Part shown: positions 1-9,248 of the stretch, in pieces
How positions within the stretch are numbered: the first letter of the stretch is position 1
Layout: every line of letters begins with the position of its first letter
Assembly (NCBI GenBank): GCA_937922795.1
Contig: CALAJK010000043.1
Span: 1 to 64,000, forward strand
Reading direction: 5' to 3'
Length of the DNA stretch: 64,000 nucleotides
Origin: an uncultured Anaerolineae bacterium
GTDB taxonomy: Bacteria > Chloroflexota > Anaerolineae > Aggregatilineales > Phototrophicaceae
Notes under the pieces: model-generated
Database searches by the model: none
What the model saw: only the letters and a program-made list of their open reading frames with translations
Told to the model about the DNA's origin: nothing
Position numbers and translations under genes: made by a program

Positions 1-369
1 CTGGTTAGTCCAAGCGCAAATCGTCAGCGCCGTCAGTCAGCCGTGGTACTTGCTGACCGATTGGCCGGTGGGCGCTTGCTGGCGCACTTAAGTGGCTGGG
101 AGCCGCGGGCGAACCGACCGCCGGGCAAACTGATCTTGACCCGCGGCTTACCACGTGTGCTCGATCTCTTGGCGACCCATGCCATTTTAGAGCGGCACCT
201 TGAGGAACACGGAGATTTACCCCCTTCGTCAAGCATTTGTTCGCCGCTTATGGCTTTTCTCTTCGCCACTGATTTATGTCCGGTTCTCAGAAATCCCGCG
301 CTGCCGCCGCCCCAAAAGAGCGGCAGTGCACCAGTTTTCAGACTGAAGTGCCGCCCCTGGCCGCCATAG
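1..369 (+). CDS. possible C-terminal remnant of a transposase (5' end outside window)
   Basis: This frame is open from the first base of the window to a TAG at 367-369, so any gene here begins upstream. The readable part (LLAHLSGWEPRANRPPG, then RGLPRVLDLLATHAIL) resembles the tail of IS4-type transposases, in which a GGW..R..RPPG stretch is followed by RG...L.DL. No catalytic DDE residue can be seen because the body of the protein would lie outside the window. The last ~40 codons (Pro/Ser-rich) do not look like a conserved protein. It could equally be a decayed fragment or chance open frame; the family call is from memory of the motif only. Confidence 0.3.
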   Translation: MVSPSANRQRRQSAVVLADRLAGGRLLAHLSGWEPRANRPPGKLILTRGLPRVLDLLATHAILERHLEEHGDLPPSSSICSPLMAFLFATDLCPVLRNPALPPPQKSGSAPVFRLKCRPWPP

Positions 370-471
370 GCGGGGACAGCGGGCGAACGCGCTCCCTTTC
401 CCACAGCGTTCAGGACGGCCGCCCCGGCCTTCGCCAGAGACAGAGCGCGCGCTGCACCCAGATCAAACCGT

Positions 472-2457
472 CTACAGCAGGTCTTTGGCGGCGGCGACCA
501 CTGCCTCCACTGTCAGGCCGAACTCGCGGTAGAGCGTCTCATACGGGGCGCTGGCGCCAAAACGGCTCAGCCCCAGCGCGCGCCCCTTGCAGCCGACATA
601 CCGTTCCCAGCCCTGGGTCACGCCGGCCTCGATGCTGACGCGGGCGGTCACCGCCGACGGCAGCACGCTCTCGCGGTACTCTGGGTCCTGGGCGTCGAAC
701 AGCTCCCACGAGGGCAGCGAGACCACCCGCGCCCGCACCCCGTCCGCCGCCAGCCGTTCTTGCGCGGCCAGCGCCAGCGCGACTTCGCTGCCGGTGGCGA
801 TCAAGATGACCTGCGGCGCACCGGCGCAGTCCGACAGCACATAGCCGCCGCGCGCCACGCCAGAATGTATGTGGTCGCCTGCCAGCACCGGCAGATCCTG
901 GCGGCTGAAGGCCAGCACCACCGGGCGCGTCAGCGTCATGGCGGTGCGCCAGGCGGCGGCGGTCTCATTGGCGTCCGCCGGCCGGATCACCACCAGGTTC
1001 GGGATCGCCCGCAGCGCGGCCAGATGCTCGACCGGCTGGTGCGTCGGCCCGTCCTCGCCCAGGCCGATGCTGTCATGCGTGAACACGTAGATCACCGGCA
1101 GCCCCATCAACGCCCCCAGCCGGATGGCCGGGCGCATGTAGTCGCTGAAGGTGAGGAAGGTGGCGGTGAAGGGCTTGATGATGCCACCGTGCAGCGCCAG
1201 ACCGTTGACGATGCTGCCCATGGCGTGTTCGCGCACGCCGAAGCGCAGGTTGCGGGCGGCGGGCTTGCCGTGGCCAGTCTCAGCCTGGCCTTTGAGGAGC
1301 GTCTTGGTGCTGCTGGCCAGGTCGGCGTCGCCGCCGATCATCGTCGGGATGTGCTTGGCGATGGCGTTGAGCGCCTCGCCCGACGCGTTACGGGTGGCGA
1401 TGGCCTTGCCCGGCGCATACACCGGCAGATCGGCGTCCCAGCCGTCAGGGAGCTGGCCGCTGAAGGCCGCGTCCCATTCGCGCGCCAGGTCAGGGAACGC
1501 CTGCCGCCAGGACGCGAACACCTGCTGCCACTCCCGCTCGTAAGCCGCGCCGCGCTCCAGCGCCCCGCGCAGGTGTTCCAGCGCCGGGCCGGGGACGTAA
1601 AACTCCTCCTGCGGCCAGCCATAGGCTTCCTTGACCAGCCGCACTTCATCTTTGCCGAGCGGCGCGCCGTGCGCCTTGCTCGTGCCCTGCTTGTTGGGGC
1701 TGCCGTAGCCGATGATGGTGCGCACGGCGATGAGCGACGGCCGGTCGACTGCGGCTTTGGCCTCGGCGATGGCGGCGCTGATGGCGTCCACGTCGTTGCC
1801 GTCGGCCACGGTCAGCGTATGCCAACCGTAGGCGCGGAAGCGCGCCAGCACATCCTCGGTGAAAGTTTGGGCGGTGTCGCCGTCGAGCGTGACGCGGTTG
1901 TCATCATATAGATAGATGAGCTTGCCCAGCCCCCACATGCCGGCCAGCGAGGCGGCCTCCGCCGCTACGCCTTCCATCAGGTCGCCGTCGCTGACCAGGG
2001 CATAAGTGTAATGATCCATCACCGGGTAGCCGGGGCGGTTGAAGTAGGACGCGAGATAAGCTTCGGCCAGCGCCAAACCGACCGCATTGGCCGCGCCCTG
2101 GCCCAACGGCCCGGTGGTCGTCTCGACGCCCGGCGTCTCGTGATACTCCGGATGGCCGGGGGTTTTGCTCCCCCACTGGCGGAAATTCTTGATCTCATCC
2201 AGCGACAGATCATAGCCGGTGAGATACAGCAGCGCATACAGCAGCATCGAGCCGTGGCCAGCGCTCAGGATGAAGCGGTCGCGGTTCACCCAGCGCGGGT
2301 TGCGCGGGTTGTGGCGCAGATGCTGCATCCACAGCGCGTAGGCCATCGGCGCCGCCCCCATCGGCAGGCCAGGATGGCCGCTGTTGGCCTTCTGGACGGC
2401 GTCGATTGACAGCGTGCGGATCGTGTTGATCGCCAAAAGTTGCAGATCAGCAGTCAA
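472..2457 (-). CDS. tkt: transketolase
   Basis: Transketolase moves two-carbon ketol units between sugar phosphates in the non-oxidative pentose phosphate pathway, using thiamine diphosphate in the cytosol. The protein starts [21 protein letters not shown], the usual N-terminus, followed by [12 protein letters not shown], the SAGHGS block and the ThDP motif DGDLMEG ... YDDN. A second conserved block [10 protein letters not shown] and the [15 protein letters not shown] loop lie in the C-terminal half. I chose the TTG at 2457 because an AGGAG sits 7 bases upstream and it gives 661 residues, the family norm; the frame is open further upstream but unconserved. It has its own likely promoter at 2500-2508. 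Confidence 0.95.
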   Translation of the reverse strand: MTADLQLLAINTIRTLSIDAVQKANSGHPGLPMGAAPMAYALWMQHLRHNPRNPRWVNRDRFILSAGHGSMLLYALLYLTGYDLSLDEIKNFRQWGSKTPGHPEYHETPGVETTTGPLGQGAANAVGLALAEAYLASYFNRPGYPVMDHYTYALVSDGDLMEGVAAEAASLAGMWGLGKLIYLYDDNRVTLDGDTAQTFTEDVLARFRAYGWHTLTVADGNDVDAISAAIAEAKAAVDRPSLIAVRTIIGYGSPNKQGTSKAHGAPLGKDEVRLVKEAYGWPQEEFYVPGPALEHLRGALERGAAYEREWQQVFASWRQAFPDLAREWDAAFSGQLPDGWDADLPVYAPGKAIATRNASGEALNAIAKHIPTMIGGDADLASSTKTLLKGQAETGHGKPAARNLRFGVREHAMGSIVNGLALHGGIIKPFTATFLTFSDYMRPAIRLGALMGLPVIYVFTHDSIGLGEDGPTHQPVEHLAALRAIPNLVVIRPADANETAAAWRTAMTLTRPVVLAFSRQDLPVLAGDHIHSGVARGGYVLSDCAGAPQVILIATGSEVALALAAQERLAADGVRARVVSLPSWELFDAQDPEYRESVLPSAVTARVSIEAGVTQGWERYVGCKGRALGLSRFGASAPYETLYREFGLTVEAVVAAAKDLL

Positions 2458-2495
2458 GGTGAATTTCTCCTGTAGTGCGGGATGATGACGCTTCG

Positions 2496-2693
2496 TTAGA
2501 TTATACCACGCCGCGCCCGACCTTTTGGGCTGTCCTGGGCTGTCAATCGCCCAGATAGGCGCTCGGCCTGGGCCGGCTCGTAGTGCGCGCTTTGGTACGC
2601 CAAGGCGCTGAACAGCGCGATCAGCGCGGCGGCCTGGGTTGTGTCGCGAGGGGTCACAGGGGGGTGAGTATAGGCGTAGGGACGACCTGTCAA
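2496..2693 (-). CDS. small hypothetical protein (65 aa), doubtful
   Basis: A TTG-started reading frame of 65 residues lies between the J-domain gene and tkt. In its favour, an AGGAG sits 9 bases before the TTG and the middle ([15 protein letters not shown]) could form a hydrophobic helix. Against it, its last codons coincide with the -10 element of tkt, and the C-terminal half is Arg/Gly-rich and low-complexity. The N-terminal helix faintly recalls the small epsilon subunits of acyl-CoA carboxylases, but no other carboxylase gene is nearby, so I do not assign a function. Confidence 0.3.
   Translation of the reverse strand: MTGRPYAYTHPPVTPRDTTQAAALIALFSALAYQSAHYEPAQAERLSGRLTAQDSPKGRARRGII
2500..2508 (-). 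promoter_or_regulatory. extended -10 promoter for tkt
   Basis: Read on the minus strand the sequence is TGGTATAAT, a consensus -10 hexamer with the TGn extension. It lies about 43 bases before the tkt TTG start. No good -35 is seen at 17-18 bp, which fits an extended -10 promoter. Confidence 0.55.
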
Positions 2694-2729
2694 AGCGAGC
2701 GTCTCCTGCTGCAGCCGCGGAGTTCGCCA

Positions 2730-3545
2730 TCACCCCCACGAGTTGGCGGATTTGATCTGCTCATAGGCTTCGTTCAGCGCCTTGAAACGCGCTTCGGCCT
2801 CGTCTTTAGGCAGATCGCTGACATCCGGGTGCAGCGCGAACGCCAGCCGACGAAAGGCGGCCTTCACCTCATCGCGGCTGGCCTCGCGGGCAAGCCCCAG
2901 CAGCGCATAGTACCCGTCGAGGCGGGAGTCGGGCGCGGGCGGCGCGGCGGCGCGGCCGTCGCCCGGGGGGCGCGTCCAGCCAGGGGGCGCGCCCGTTTCT
3001 GGCCGGCGGTAGTGGGCGCGGGCGTCGTGTTCTGGCTCGAAGTCGGCCAGCATCCAGTAGCCCTTGACGGCGCGGTGACGCACGTCCAGCCGAAAGTGAC
3101 GCAGATGGGCGACCGGCATATCGGCGGCGTCGCGCGCCTCGACTTCCAGCCGGTTGACCGAGATGAACTGCACCGGGCGCAGCGCTGGCCCGGCCGACGT
3201 CAGCCGGTAGGTGTACAGCCAGTTGCTGGCCAGCGCCGCCAGCGCCACAAACCAGCGGTCGGCGGGGACGCGCTCGCCGGGGCGCGGCAGCAGCCGGCGG
3301 TCGGCCAGGAACAGCGTGCTGATGCCGGCGTTGGTGGCGTGCTCGACGATGCGGCGCAGCTTGGGCGGCTTGATCGGCTCATCGACCAGGTGAATGTAGA
3401 TGACGATGCCCGCCCAGGTCTGGACGATTAGATCGGCATCCCTGACCGGGCTGGCCGTGACCACCTGTTGGGCGAACGTGCAGCGCTGCACGCTCACCAG
3501 CTTGAGCAGCGCCTCGCGCAGGTAGCGGCGCACGGCGTCTTTCAT
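2730..3545 (-). CDS. J-domain protein with unknown N-terminal domain
   Basis: The C-terminal ~60 residues are a clear J domain: [19 protein letters not shown], then the HPD tripeptide in [10 protein letters not shown], then [10 protein letters not shown]. It should stimulate a DnaK-type Hsp70. The J domain is at the very C-terminus, the reverse of classical DnaJ, and there are no G/F region, zinc fingers or substrate domains. Residues ~1-200 form an unrecognised globular domain ([30 protein letters not shown]) that may select the client. A Pro/Gly-rich linker separates the two. Its ATG overlaps the stop of the upstream membrane protein by 4 bases, so the two are probably translationally coupled. 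Confidence 0.8.
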   Translation of the reverse strand: MKDAVRRYLREALLKLVSVQRCTFAQQVVTASPVRDADLIVQTWAGIVIYIHLVDEPIKPPKLRRIVEHATNAGISTLFLADRRLLPRPGERVPADRWFVALAALASNWLYTYRLTSAGPALRPVQFISVNRLEVEARDAADMPVAHLRHFRLDVRHRAVKGYWMLADFEPEHDARAHYRRPETGAPPGWTRPPGDGRAAAPPAPDSRLDGYYALLGLAREASRDEVKAAFRRLAFALHPDVSDLPKDEAEARFKALNEAYEQIKSANSWG

Positions 3546-3997
3546 CGCTCGCTCTCCTCACGCAGCGCCCGCCAAGCGAACGCCAGCCCCAGCCCGGCCA
3601 GCGCGCCGGCCAGCGCCCAGGCGGGGACGCGCGCCAGCAGCGCCAAGATCAGCGCCGGCGGATAGTCTGGGAAGAGGTGGGCGTGCAGCGCGTTCTTGAA
3701 CAGCATCAGCAGGGCGGCAGCGGGAGCCGTGCCCAAGCCGATCAGCCCGCCGAGCAGCGCGGCAGCCGGGGCGAACCAGGGCGCGGCGGCCGTCATGTCG
3801 GCCGTCCAGCGCAGCGCCAGCAGCGCGGCCAGCCCCAGGCCGAGCAGCGCCGGCGGCCAGACGGCGTCGCTCTCCGGCCCCAGCCACAGGAAGGCGGCGG
3901 CGCCCCAGGCGGCGGCGAACGGGCGCAGCCGCCGGCGAGAGGGCAGGCGCAGGCTCAAGCTGGTTCGAGGTGGAAGATGTGGGCCCCAAACGGCCAT
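3542..3997 (-). CDS. small integral membrane protein
   Basis: A 151-residue, Ala/Leu-rich protein with about four predicted membrane spans (PFAAAWGAAAFLWLG; PPALLGLGLAALLAL; WFAPAAALLGGLIGL; a last one near ALAGALAGLGLAFAW) and a basic N-terminus. No family recognised. The reading frame overlaps the 3' end of the GH13 gene by 43 bases if the ATG at 3997 is used; a TTG at the GH13 stop codon is an alternative start. Its end overlaps the J-domain gene by 4 bases. GH13, membrane protein and J-domain gene therefore read as one minus-strand unit. Confidence 0.6.
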   Translation of the reverse strand: MAVWGPHLPPRTSLSLRLPSRRRLRPFAAAWGAAAFLWLGPESDAVWPPALLGLGLAALLALRWTADMTAAAPWFAPAAALLGGLIGLGTAPAAALLMLFKNALHAHLFPDYPPALILALLARVPAWALAGALAGLGLAFAWRALREESER

Positions 3998-5442
3998 AGG
4001 TCTACGTACAGTCCCTTGCCGCCTACGAGATCGCCCTGGCGCAGATACTGGTGGCCGTTCAGCACATCATTGAGCGCCCACGAACGCTGTTTAATTTCCG
4101 GCCAGGTTTCCAGGTTGACCAGCGCCTGCGACTGGCGGTCGGTCAGATTGATGATGATCAGCCGGTAGTCGGCGCCGCGCCGCCAGCCATAGGCGATCAG
4201 ATTGTCGTGGGTGAGGTTATCTTTGGCCACCGGCTCCACCGGGAACAGGCGCCAGTCGCCGGTCTGGTAGATGGGGGCGCGCGTCTCGGCCAGCAGCTTC
4301 AGATAGAAGCGCTTCAGGTCTTCGTTGGGCGGCTCATATGGCTGGCGGCCGATCTGCACCGGCAGCTTCACCCGCCGTCCGATGAGCTGGCCATCGTGCA
4401 GCAGCACCGCCCCCGGCAGCGTGCACACCAGCGCCGCGGCGGGCTGGCTGGCGCGCAGGCCCAAGGTCTCGGCGGCGCGCTGCTCGTCGTGGTTCTCGAT
4501 GAAGCGCACCTGCCGCTGCTGGAAGTTGAGCGCCGCCTGCAGGTGGTCGCGCACTTCGCGGGGGCGGCGTCCGATCAGCCGATCGTACAGGCGTTTGTCA
4601 TAAGTGTAATCAAAACCCAATTCCAGCAGGCGGGCTTCCATGTCCCAATACACTTCGGCGATGAAGGTGAAATGGGGATGACGCAGCCGCACCGGCGGGA
4701 TGACTTCCGACCAGAACTCGGTGGCGGGCGGCGCGCCCACAAAATTCTGCCAGGTGTGGGCGAAGACGTCATTGACCAGCAGCATGGCCATGTCACAGCG
4801 CACGCCGTCGCACTGGTCGGCGATGTCCTGCAGCGTCGCCAGCAGCGCCTGGCGCGCGCCGCTGTGGAAGATGTTGACCTGGGCGGTGTCGATCCAGCCG
4901 GGGAAGTAAGGATCGCGCCCGTGGGCGACGACGATGGTGCGGCCGGTGGCATCGCGGGCGGAGAAGAAGTTGCCAGGCGTCTTTTCGATGTCGCGCGGCG
5001 TCCCCAACACCAGATATTCGGGGTGAATGCGCACCCAGGCGTGATCGAGCGCCACGTGATTGGGCACGAAATCCAGCACCAGGCGCAGCCCGCGCTGCTG
5101 CAAGCGCTGACGGAAGGCGGCCAGCCCGCGCCGCCCGCCCAAGTTCTCGTCCACCTGGTAGGAGCCGATGGCATAGGCTGAGCCGATGATGTCGTCGTAG
5201 GTCAGGTCGGGCAGCGCCGACTTGTACTGAGCGGCGTATTTGAGGGCGCTGGCGCGGGCGGCGGCGCTGCGCGTCCAGATGCCCATCAGCCAGATGGCGT
5301 CCACGCCGTAGCCGGCCAGCTCGTCCAAAATCTTATCCGGCACGTTCTCCAGCGTGATCGGCCAGTTGTAATCTCGGCTCAGACTGCTCAACCACACCCA
5401 GGTGTTGATCTGATAGATGAACGGTTTGGTCGGCCAGGGCAT
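3955..5442 (-). CDS. GH13 alpha-amylase family glycosidase
   Basis: A (beta/alpha)8 glycoside hydrolase of family 13 acting on alpha-glucans or related alpha-glucosides. From the ATG at 5442 (495 residues, beginning PWPTKPFIYQINTW) the four conserved regions are present: DFVPNH at 124-129, GVRCDMA with nucleophile Asp217, FIAEVYWD with acid/base Glu263, and ENHDE with Asp319. There is no signal peptide, so it is probably cytosolic. The frame is open for 27 more codons upstream but these are unconserved. The short C-terminal domain (DYRLIIINLTDRQSQ) fits the usual beta-sandwich. The exact substrate cannot be told. Confidence 0.88.
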   Translation of the reverse strand: MPWPTKPFIYQINTWVWLSSLSRDYNWPITLENVPDKILDELAGYGVDAIWLMGIWTRSAAARASALKYAAQYKSALPDLTYDDIIGSAYAIGSYQVDENLGGRRGLAAFRQRLQQRGLRLVLDFVPNHVALDHAWVRIHPEYLVLGTPRDIEKTPGNFFSARDATGRTIVVAHGRDPYFPGWIDTAQVNIFHSGARQALLATLQDIADQCDGVRCDMAMLLVNDVFAHTWQNFVGAPPATEFWSEVIPPVRLRHPHFTFIAEVYWDMEARLLELGFDYTYDKRLYDRLIGRRPREVRDHLQAALNFQQRQVRFIENHDEQRAAETLGLRASQPAAALVCTLPGAVLLHDGQLIGRRVKLPVQIGRQPYEPPNEDLKRFYLKLLAETRAPIYQTGDWRLFPVEPVAKDNLTHDNLIAYGWRRGADYRLIIINLTDRQSQALVNLETWPEIKQRSWALNDVLNGHQYLRQGDLVGGKGLYVDLWPFGAHIFHLEPA

Positions 5443-5703
5443 CACAGCGGCAGCCACTCGGACATCCTCATCCACAACTAACGCAGTTGGCGGATCACTA
5501 CGCCTAGCTCTCGGGTTTCTCATGGACGATCACGAATCCTATCAGCGATTTGCGCGCGGCGCATCCTCAAGCGTCAGCGGTTGAAGTCCACTCATCGCAA
5601 ACAGCGAGTGCCAATTGGTGTCTGGCCTGCGCTCCAAGCATAGCATATATTTATAGCGTAGGGTCGCAAACTCTCATGAGCATTTTACCGGAGCACGCTG
5701 CTG

Positions 5704-6048
5704 ATGGCCGACGGCTACTTCATCCTCCCTCAGGACGCTGAGCAGATCGAGATGCTGGCAGGCATTCACCGCCGCACGCTGGGCACAACCGATGAAGTCA
5801 TGTTGTGCGAATTCTTTCTGGAGCGCGGCGCGGTCGTGCCGCTGCACAGCCATGATAACGACCAAGTGGGCTACGTAGTCTACGGCCGGCTGGAGATGAC
5901 CATCGGCGGCCAGACGCGCGTCCTGCAGCCGGGCGACAGCTATGCGATCCCCGGCGGCATCCAACACACCGCCCGCGCTGAGGTGGATACGCTGATCATC
6001 GACTGTTTCTCGCCGCCGCGCGCCGACTACCGCACCGAGGCGCGTTGA
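5704..6048 (+). CDS. cupin-domain protein
   Basis: A 114-residue single-domain cupin. Motif 1 is seen as VPLHSHDNDQVGYVVYGRLEM, holding two His and the position of the usual Glu as Gln, and motif 2 as PGDSYAIPGGIQHTAR with the third His. It probably binds one metal ion; whether it is an enzyme or a small-molecule sensor cannot be read from sequence. GGAG lies 10 bases before the ATG. It precedes the acyltransferase gene by 83 bases on the same strand. Confidence 0.8.
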   Translation: MADGYFILPQDAEQIEMLAGIHRRTLGTTDEVMLCEFFLERGAVVPLHSHDNDQVGYVVYGRLEMTIGGQTRVLQPGDSYAIPGGIQHTARAEVDTLIIDCFSPPRADYRTEAR

Positions 6049-6131
6049 GAAGAAGCTGGCGGGCTGTGAACTTCCGTCTTCGCGGCCTCGCCCGCTCGCC
6101 GCCCGTTCACAAATCAGGAGGCTGACCGCCA

Positions 6132-6902
6132 ATGGGATTGCTACAGGAACTCCGCTACTACCTGCGCAGCCAGTCCACCAGCCTGCCGCGCTACCTGCTG
6201 GAGCAGACGCTGATGAGCCTGCTCGGCGGTCTGCCGGGGCTGCTCGGCATCGGCCTGCGCGGGATCGCCTACAAGGCCATCCTGCACGCGGACGGCGTGC
6301 CGATCATCGAGCATAACGTCCGGCTGCTGAACCCCGCGCGCATCCGGCTGGGGGCCAAGGTCTATCTGGACACGGGCGTGTACCTGAACGCGCTGCCCAG
6401 CGGCATCACCATCGGCGCGGGCACTAACCTGATGCACGGCGTCATCTTCCACGTGTTCAACTATCGCGATCTGCCCCATGCCGGCATCACCGTCGGCCAG
6501 AACTGCTTCTTCGGCGAGTACACCTGCATCCGTGGGCAGGGCGGCGTGCGCATCGGCGACGGCGTCTACACCGGCACGCAGGTCAACATCGCCGCCGTCA
6601 ACCATGTGTTCGCTGATCCGAACCGGTTCATCAAAGATCAGGGGATCACCGCCGACGGCATCACTATCGAGGACGACGTGTGGCTGGGTTCGAACGTGAC
6701 GGTGGTGGACGGGGTCACCATCGGCCGGGGCAGCGTCATCGGCGCTGGGGCGGTGGTGACCAAGTCTATCCCGCCCTACAGCATCGCCGTCGGCGTGCCG
6801 GCCAAGGTGGTCGGCGATCGGCGCGACCCGGAAGCGGTCAAGCGCTTCAACGACGCCAAAGTGTTCTACGGCGAGCTGGAAAAACTGCGGGGGCAGGAGT
6901 AG
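6132..6902 (+). CDS. hexapeptide-repeat (LbH) acyltransferase
   Basis: A 256-residue acyltransferase with a left-handed beta-helix built from hexapeptide repeats (for example RLGAKVYLDTGV, ITIGAGTNLMHG, VRIGDGVYTG, TIGRGSVIGAGAVVT) ending in PPYSIAVGVPAKVVG, the standard cap of the maltose/galactoside/serine acetyltransferase group. The His of AAVNHVF is the likely catalytic base. Residues 1-60 are an unusual hydrophobic N-terminal helix region (LMSLLGGLPGLLGIGLRG) that may lie on the membrane, which suggests an envelope or polysaccharide substrate. A perfect AGGAGG precedes the ATG. Confidence 0.85.
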   Translation: MGLLQELRYYLRSQSTSLPRYLLEQTLMSLLGGLPGLLGIGLRGIAYKAILHADGVPIIEHNVRLLNPARIRLGAKVYLDTGVYLNALPSGITIGAGTNLMHGVIFHVFNYRDLPHAGITVGQNCFFGEYTCIRGQGGVRIGDGVYTGTQVNIAAVNHVFADPNRFIKDQGITADGITIEDDVWLGSNVTVVDGVTIGRGSVIGAGAVVTKSIPPYSIAVGVPAKVVGDRRDPEAVKRFNDAKVFYGELEKLRGQE

Positions 6903-6988
6903 GCGCGCCGCTGGCGATGACTCTCATTCCAGCTCCCCCCCGCTCCTGCTCTCGAACGCTGCGCCAGGAGAAGAGGAGACCGATGAAG

Positions 6989-7026
6989 TCCCTCTCCCAG
7001 GGCTGTAAGCCCGTTCGGGAGAGGGA
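6989..7026. terminator. nested hairpin between convergent genes
   Basis: A perfect 10-bp stem (6989-6998 with 7017-7026; TCCCTCTCCC/GGGAGAGGGA) encloses a second 5-bp stem (7000-7004 with 7008-7012; GGGCT/AGCCC). It sits between the acyltransferase gene (+) and the PII gene (-), and both transcripts would fold it. No U-run follows, so it may be a bidirectional transcript end or a dispersed palindromic repeat. Confidence 0.5.
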
Positions 7027-7081
7027 TTGAGAGCGGGCGCAAGCTCAGGTTAGGCGCTGCCGCTCAAGTCCAGCAGGGGCG

Positions 7082-7465
7082 CTACTTGGCGTTCTTCTTG
7101 CGGGCGTCAATGTCGCCCTGGTAGCTGAGCGCCTCTTTGCCTTCTTCGCCCGTGCTGATGCGGATCACCCGGTCGACTGGGTAGACGAAGATCACGCCGT
7201 CGCCCTTGTCGCCAGTGTAGGCGGCGCGTTTGATCGCCTCCACCGTCGCCTCGACGTTTTCATCGCTTAGGATGATGTTGATCTGCTTGCGCGGCAGCAG
7301 GTCCACGACGTACTTGCCGGTGCGCCACTGGAGCTCGATGCCGCTGCCGCGCCCGCGGCCTACCACGTCGAACACCGTCATGCCCACGATGCCGATGTCT
7401 GACAGCGCCTTCTTGACCGCATGGAATTTCTCCTCGCGGATGATCGCTTCGATCTTCTTGGTCAT
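7082..7465 (-). CDS. PII-family nitrogen regulator, divergent ligand residues
   Basis: A 127-residue PII (GlnB/GlnK) protein starting TKKIEAIIREEKF and followed 33 bases away by the amt gene on the same strand, the classical glnK-amtB pairing (order here amt then PII). PII trimers sense ATP/ADP and 2-oxoglutarate and plug the transporter. The T-loop tyrosine (Tyr51 of E. coli) is kept as Tyr52. Compared with E. coli GlnB, Gln39 is Gly40, Lys58 is Arg59, Lys90 is Val91 and Arg103 is Ser104, positions that hold 2-oxoglutarate or ATP phosphates. The fold is secure; its ligand response may not be standard. Confidence 0.9.
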   Translation of the reverse strand: MTKKIEAIIREEKFHAVKKALSDIGIVGMTVFDVVGRGRGSGIELQWRTGKYVVDLLPRKQINIILSDENVEATVEAIKRAAYTGDKGDGVIFVYPVDRVIRISTGEEGKEALSYQGDIDARKKNAK

Positions 7466-7498
7466 ATCGGCTTACCCCTTTGCTCGCTTCGTTTCGTC

Positions 7499-8896
7499 TT
7501 ATGAAGAAGCCACCGGCTCGCTAGGCGAGTTGGTGAATTCTGGGTAGGCCACCATGCCGTGCTCGTAGATGTCCAGCCCCAGCAGTTCGCCTTCGCGCGA
7601 GGCGCGCAGCCAGCCGATCGCTTTGAGGATTGAGAACATGATCGCCGAGGCGATGATGACGAAGGCCGCCACCGCCACGATGCCGATGATCTGGGTCACC
7701 AACTGGTTGGCGCCGCCGCCGTGCAGCAGGCCCAGCTCGCCGTGGAACAGGCCAACCGCCAGCGTGCCCCACACGCCGCTGAAGCCATGCACCGAGACCG
7801 CCCCGACCACGTCGTCCACGCCGCGCTGCTCCAGGAAGTTCACGCCCAGGTACATGACGATGCCGCCGACCGCGCCGATGATGATGGCCTCGAAGGGCGT
7901 CACGAAGGCGCACGGCGCGGTGATGGCGACCAGCCCCGCCAGCGAGCCGTTCAGCGCCCACGGAAGCTGCGGCTTGCCCACGAAAAACCACCCCATGAAC
8001 ATAGCTGCGATCGCGCCCGCCGCCGCCGCGGTGTTCGTCGTCACCGAGATGAGCGAGATGGCCGCGCCGTCCGCGTTGAGCTGGCTGCCGGGGTTGAAGC
8101 CGAACCAACCCAGCCACAGGACGAACGTGCCCAGCGACGCCAGCGCCATGCTGTGCCCCGGCATCGGCATGCCGTCTGAGCCGAAGCGGTTCAGCCGCGG
8201 CCCCAAGATGATAGCACCGACCAGGCCAATCCAGCCGCCGACCGAGTGGACGACCGTTGAACCCGCGAAATCGACGAACGGCGTCTCCAGCGTCGCCAGC
8301 CAGCCGCCGCCCCAGATCCAGTGGCCAACGATCGGATAAACCAACATGGTCACCAGCAGGCTGTACAGCAGGTAGCCCTTGAATTCGGTGCGGCCGGCCA
8401 TCGCTCCAGAGGCGATGGTGGCCGCGGTGGCCGCGAACGCGAACTGGAAGAAAAAGAAAGCGTAGCCGGGGATGGTCAAGCCTGGGTATACCTCCGGCAG
8501 CCCGTCGAGGAAGAACCACTCAGCGCCGAAGAAGGCGTTGCCAGCGCCGAACATCAGCCCGAAGCCGATGGCCCAGTAGGCGATAGCGCCGACGGACAGA
8601 TCGAAGAAGTTCTTCATGAAGATGTTGACCACCGTCTTGGCGCGCACGAAGCCCGCCTCCACCAGCGCGAAACCAGCCTGCATGAAGAACACCAGGAAAC
8701 TGGCGATGAGGATCCAGACGGTATCCAGGTTGTTGATCTCAGCCGGCGCTTCCTCAGCCGCCGCTTCGGCCTCGGCGGCCGGGGCGGCGTCGGCGCCGGC
8801 GTCCTGGGCCAGCACCCCGCCGATGGCCGTCGACGCCAGCACATAGGCCAGGACGAACAGGATGAGAATGGTGAAACCACGCTTGCGCTCTCGCAT
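7499..8896 (-). CDS. amt: ammonium transporter (Amt/MEP/Rh family)
   Basis: A trimeric membrane channel that conducts ammonium into the cell. Of the two nearby ATG codons I took 8896 because AGGGG lies 7 bases upstream. The protein opens with a signal peptide (RKRGFTILILFVLAYVLAS ... LAQ) and an Ala/Glu-rich spacer, then NNLDTVWILIASFLVFFMQAGFALVEAGFVR, the normal first helix. The pore histidines are seen in VVHSVGGWIGLVGA and in VSVHGFSGVWGTLAVG. Length (465 residues) is normal for bacterial Amt with a leader. The adjacent PII gene is its expected regulator. Confidence 0.95.
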   Translation of the reverse strand: MRERKRGFTILILFVLAYVLASTAIGGVLAQDAGADAAPAAEAEAAAEEAPAEINNLDTVWILIASFLVFFMQAGFALVEAGFVRAKTVVNIFMKNFFDLSVGAIAYWAIGFGLMFGAGNAFFGAEWFFLDGLPEVYPGLTIPGYAFFFFQFAFAATAATIASGAMAGRTEFKGYLLYSLLVTMLVYPIVGHWIWGGGWLATLETPFVDFAGSTVVHSVGGWIGLVGAIILGPRLNRFGSDGMPMPGHSMALASLGTFVLWLGWFGFNPGSQLNADGAAISLISVTTNTAAAAGAIAAMFMGWFFVGKPQLPWALNGSLAGLVAITAPCAFVTPFEAIIIGAVGGIVMYLGVNFLEQRGVDDVVGAVSVHGFSGVWGTLAVGLFHGELGLLHGGGANQLVTQIIGIVAVAAFVIIASAIMFSILKAIGWLRASREGELLGLDIYEHGMVAYPEFTNSPSEPVASS

Positions 8897-9248
8897 ACCC
8901 ATACCCCTATCTGTGGAAATGAACCCTGATGCGGTGAGGCACATTCTACGGGCTGGCAGCGCAGAGTCTTTATTGATTTCTACCAATATTAACTGGTTAA
9001 TTTGTGGGAAAATGACAATAGAGGAATAGATGGATGCAGACCAAAGACGCAAGGTTATGCAGTCTACCTAAAAGACACGGACTGGACAGCCTCACTTTTG
9101 TACAAGATCGACTCTGGTCTGGCTGCAAGCGGTCCAAAAAGAAGGGTTGGCGAGCCGCCGATTGCGCCACGGCTTACTCTCTTTGGGCTTCAGCTCACGA
9201 GAAAGCCACACCGGTTTCTACTAGACGCAAGGCCTACAAAATCCCCCC
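8897..9248. other. intergenic region upstream of amt
   Basis: About 350 bases separate amt from the next gene. The part nearest amt (about 8960-9030) is A+T-rich for this genome (TTGTCA and several TTAAT/TAATAT motifs on the minus strand) and presumably holds the amt promoter, but no hexamer pair at normal spacing convinced me. The rest, 9030-9248, shows no convincing gene on either strand. Confidence 0.4.

Noticed and set aside
760-1911. A long plus-strand frame inside tkt
   Set aside because: It is an antisense shadow of transketolase with no ribosome site or recognisable domain.
7082-7465. Idea that the PII protein lacks the uridylylated tyrosine
   Set aside because: Counting residues shows Tyr52 aligns with Tyr51; only the other Tyr of the T-loop (Tyr46) is changed, to Trp.
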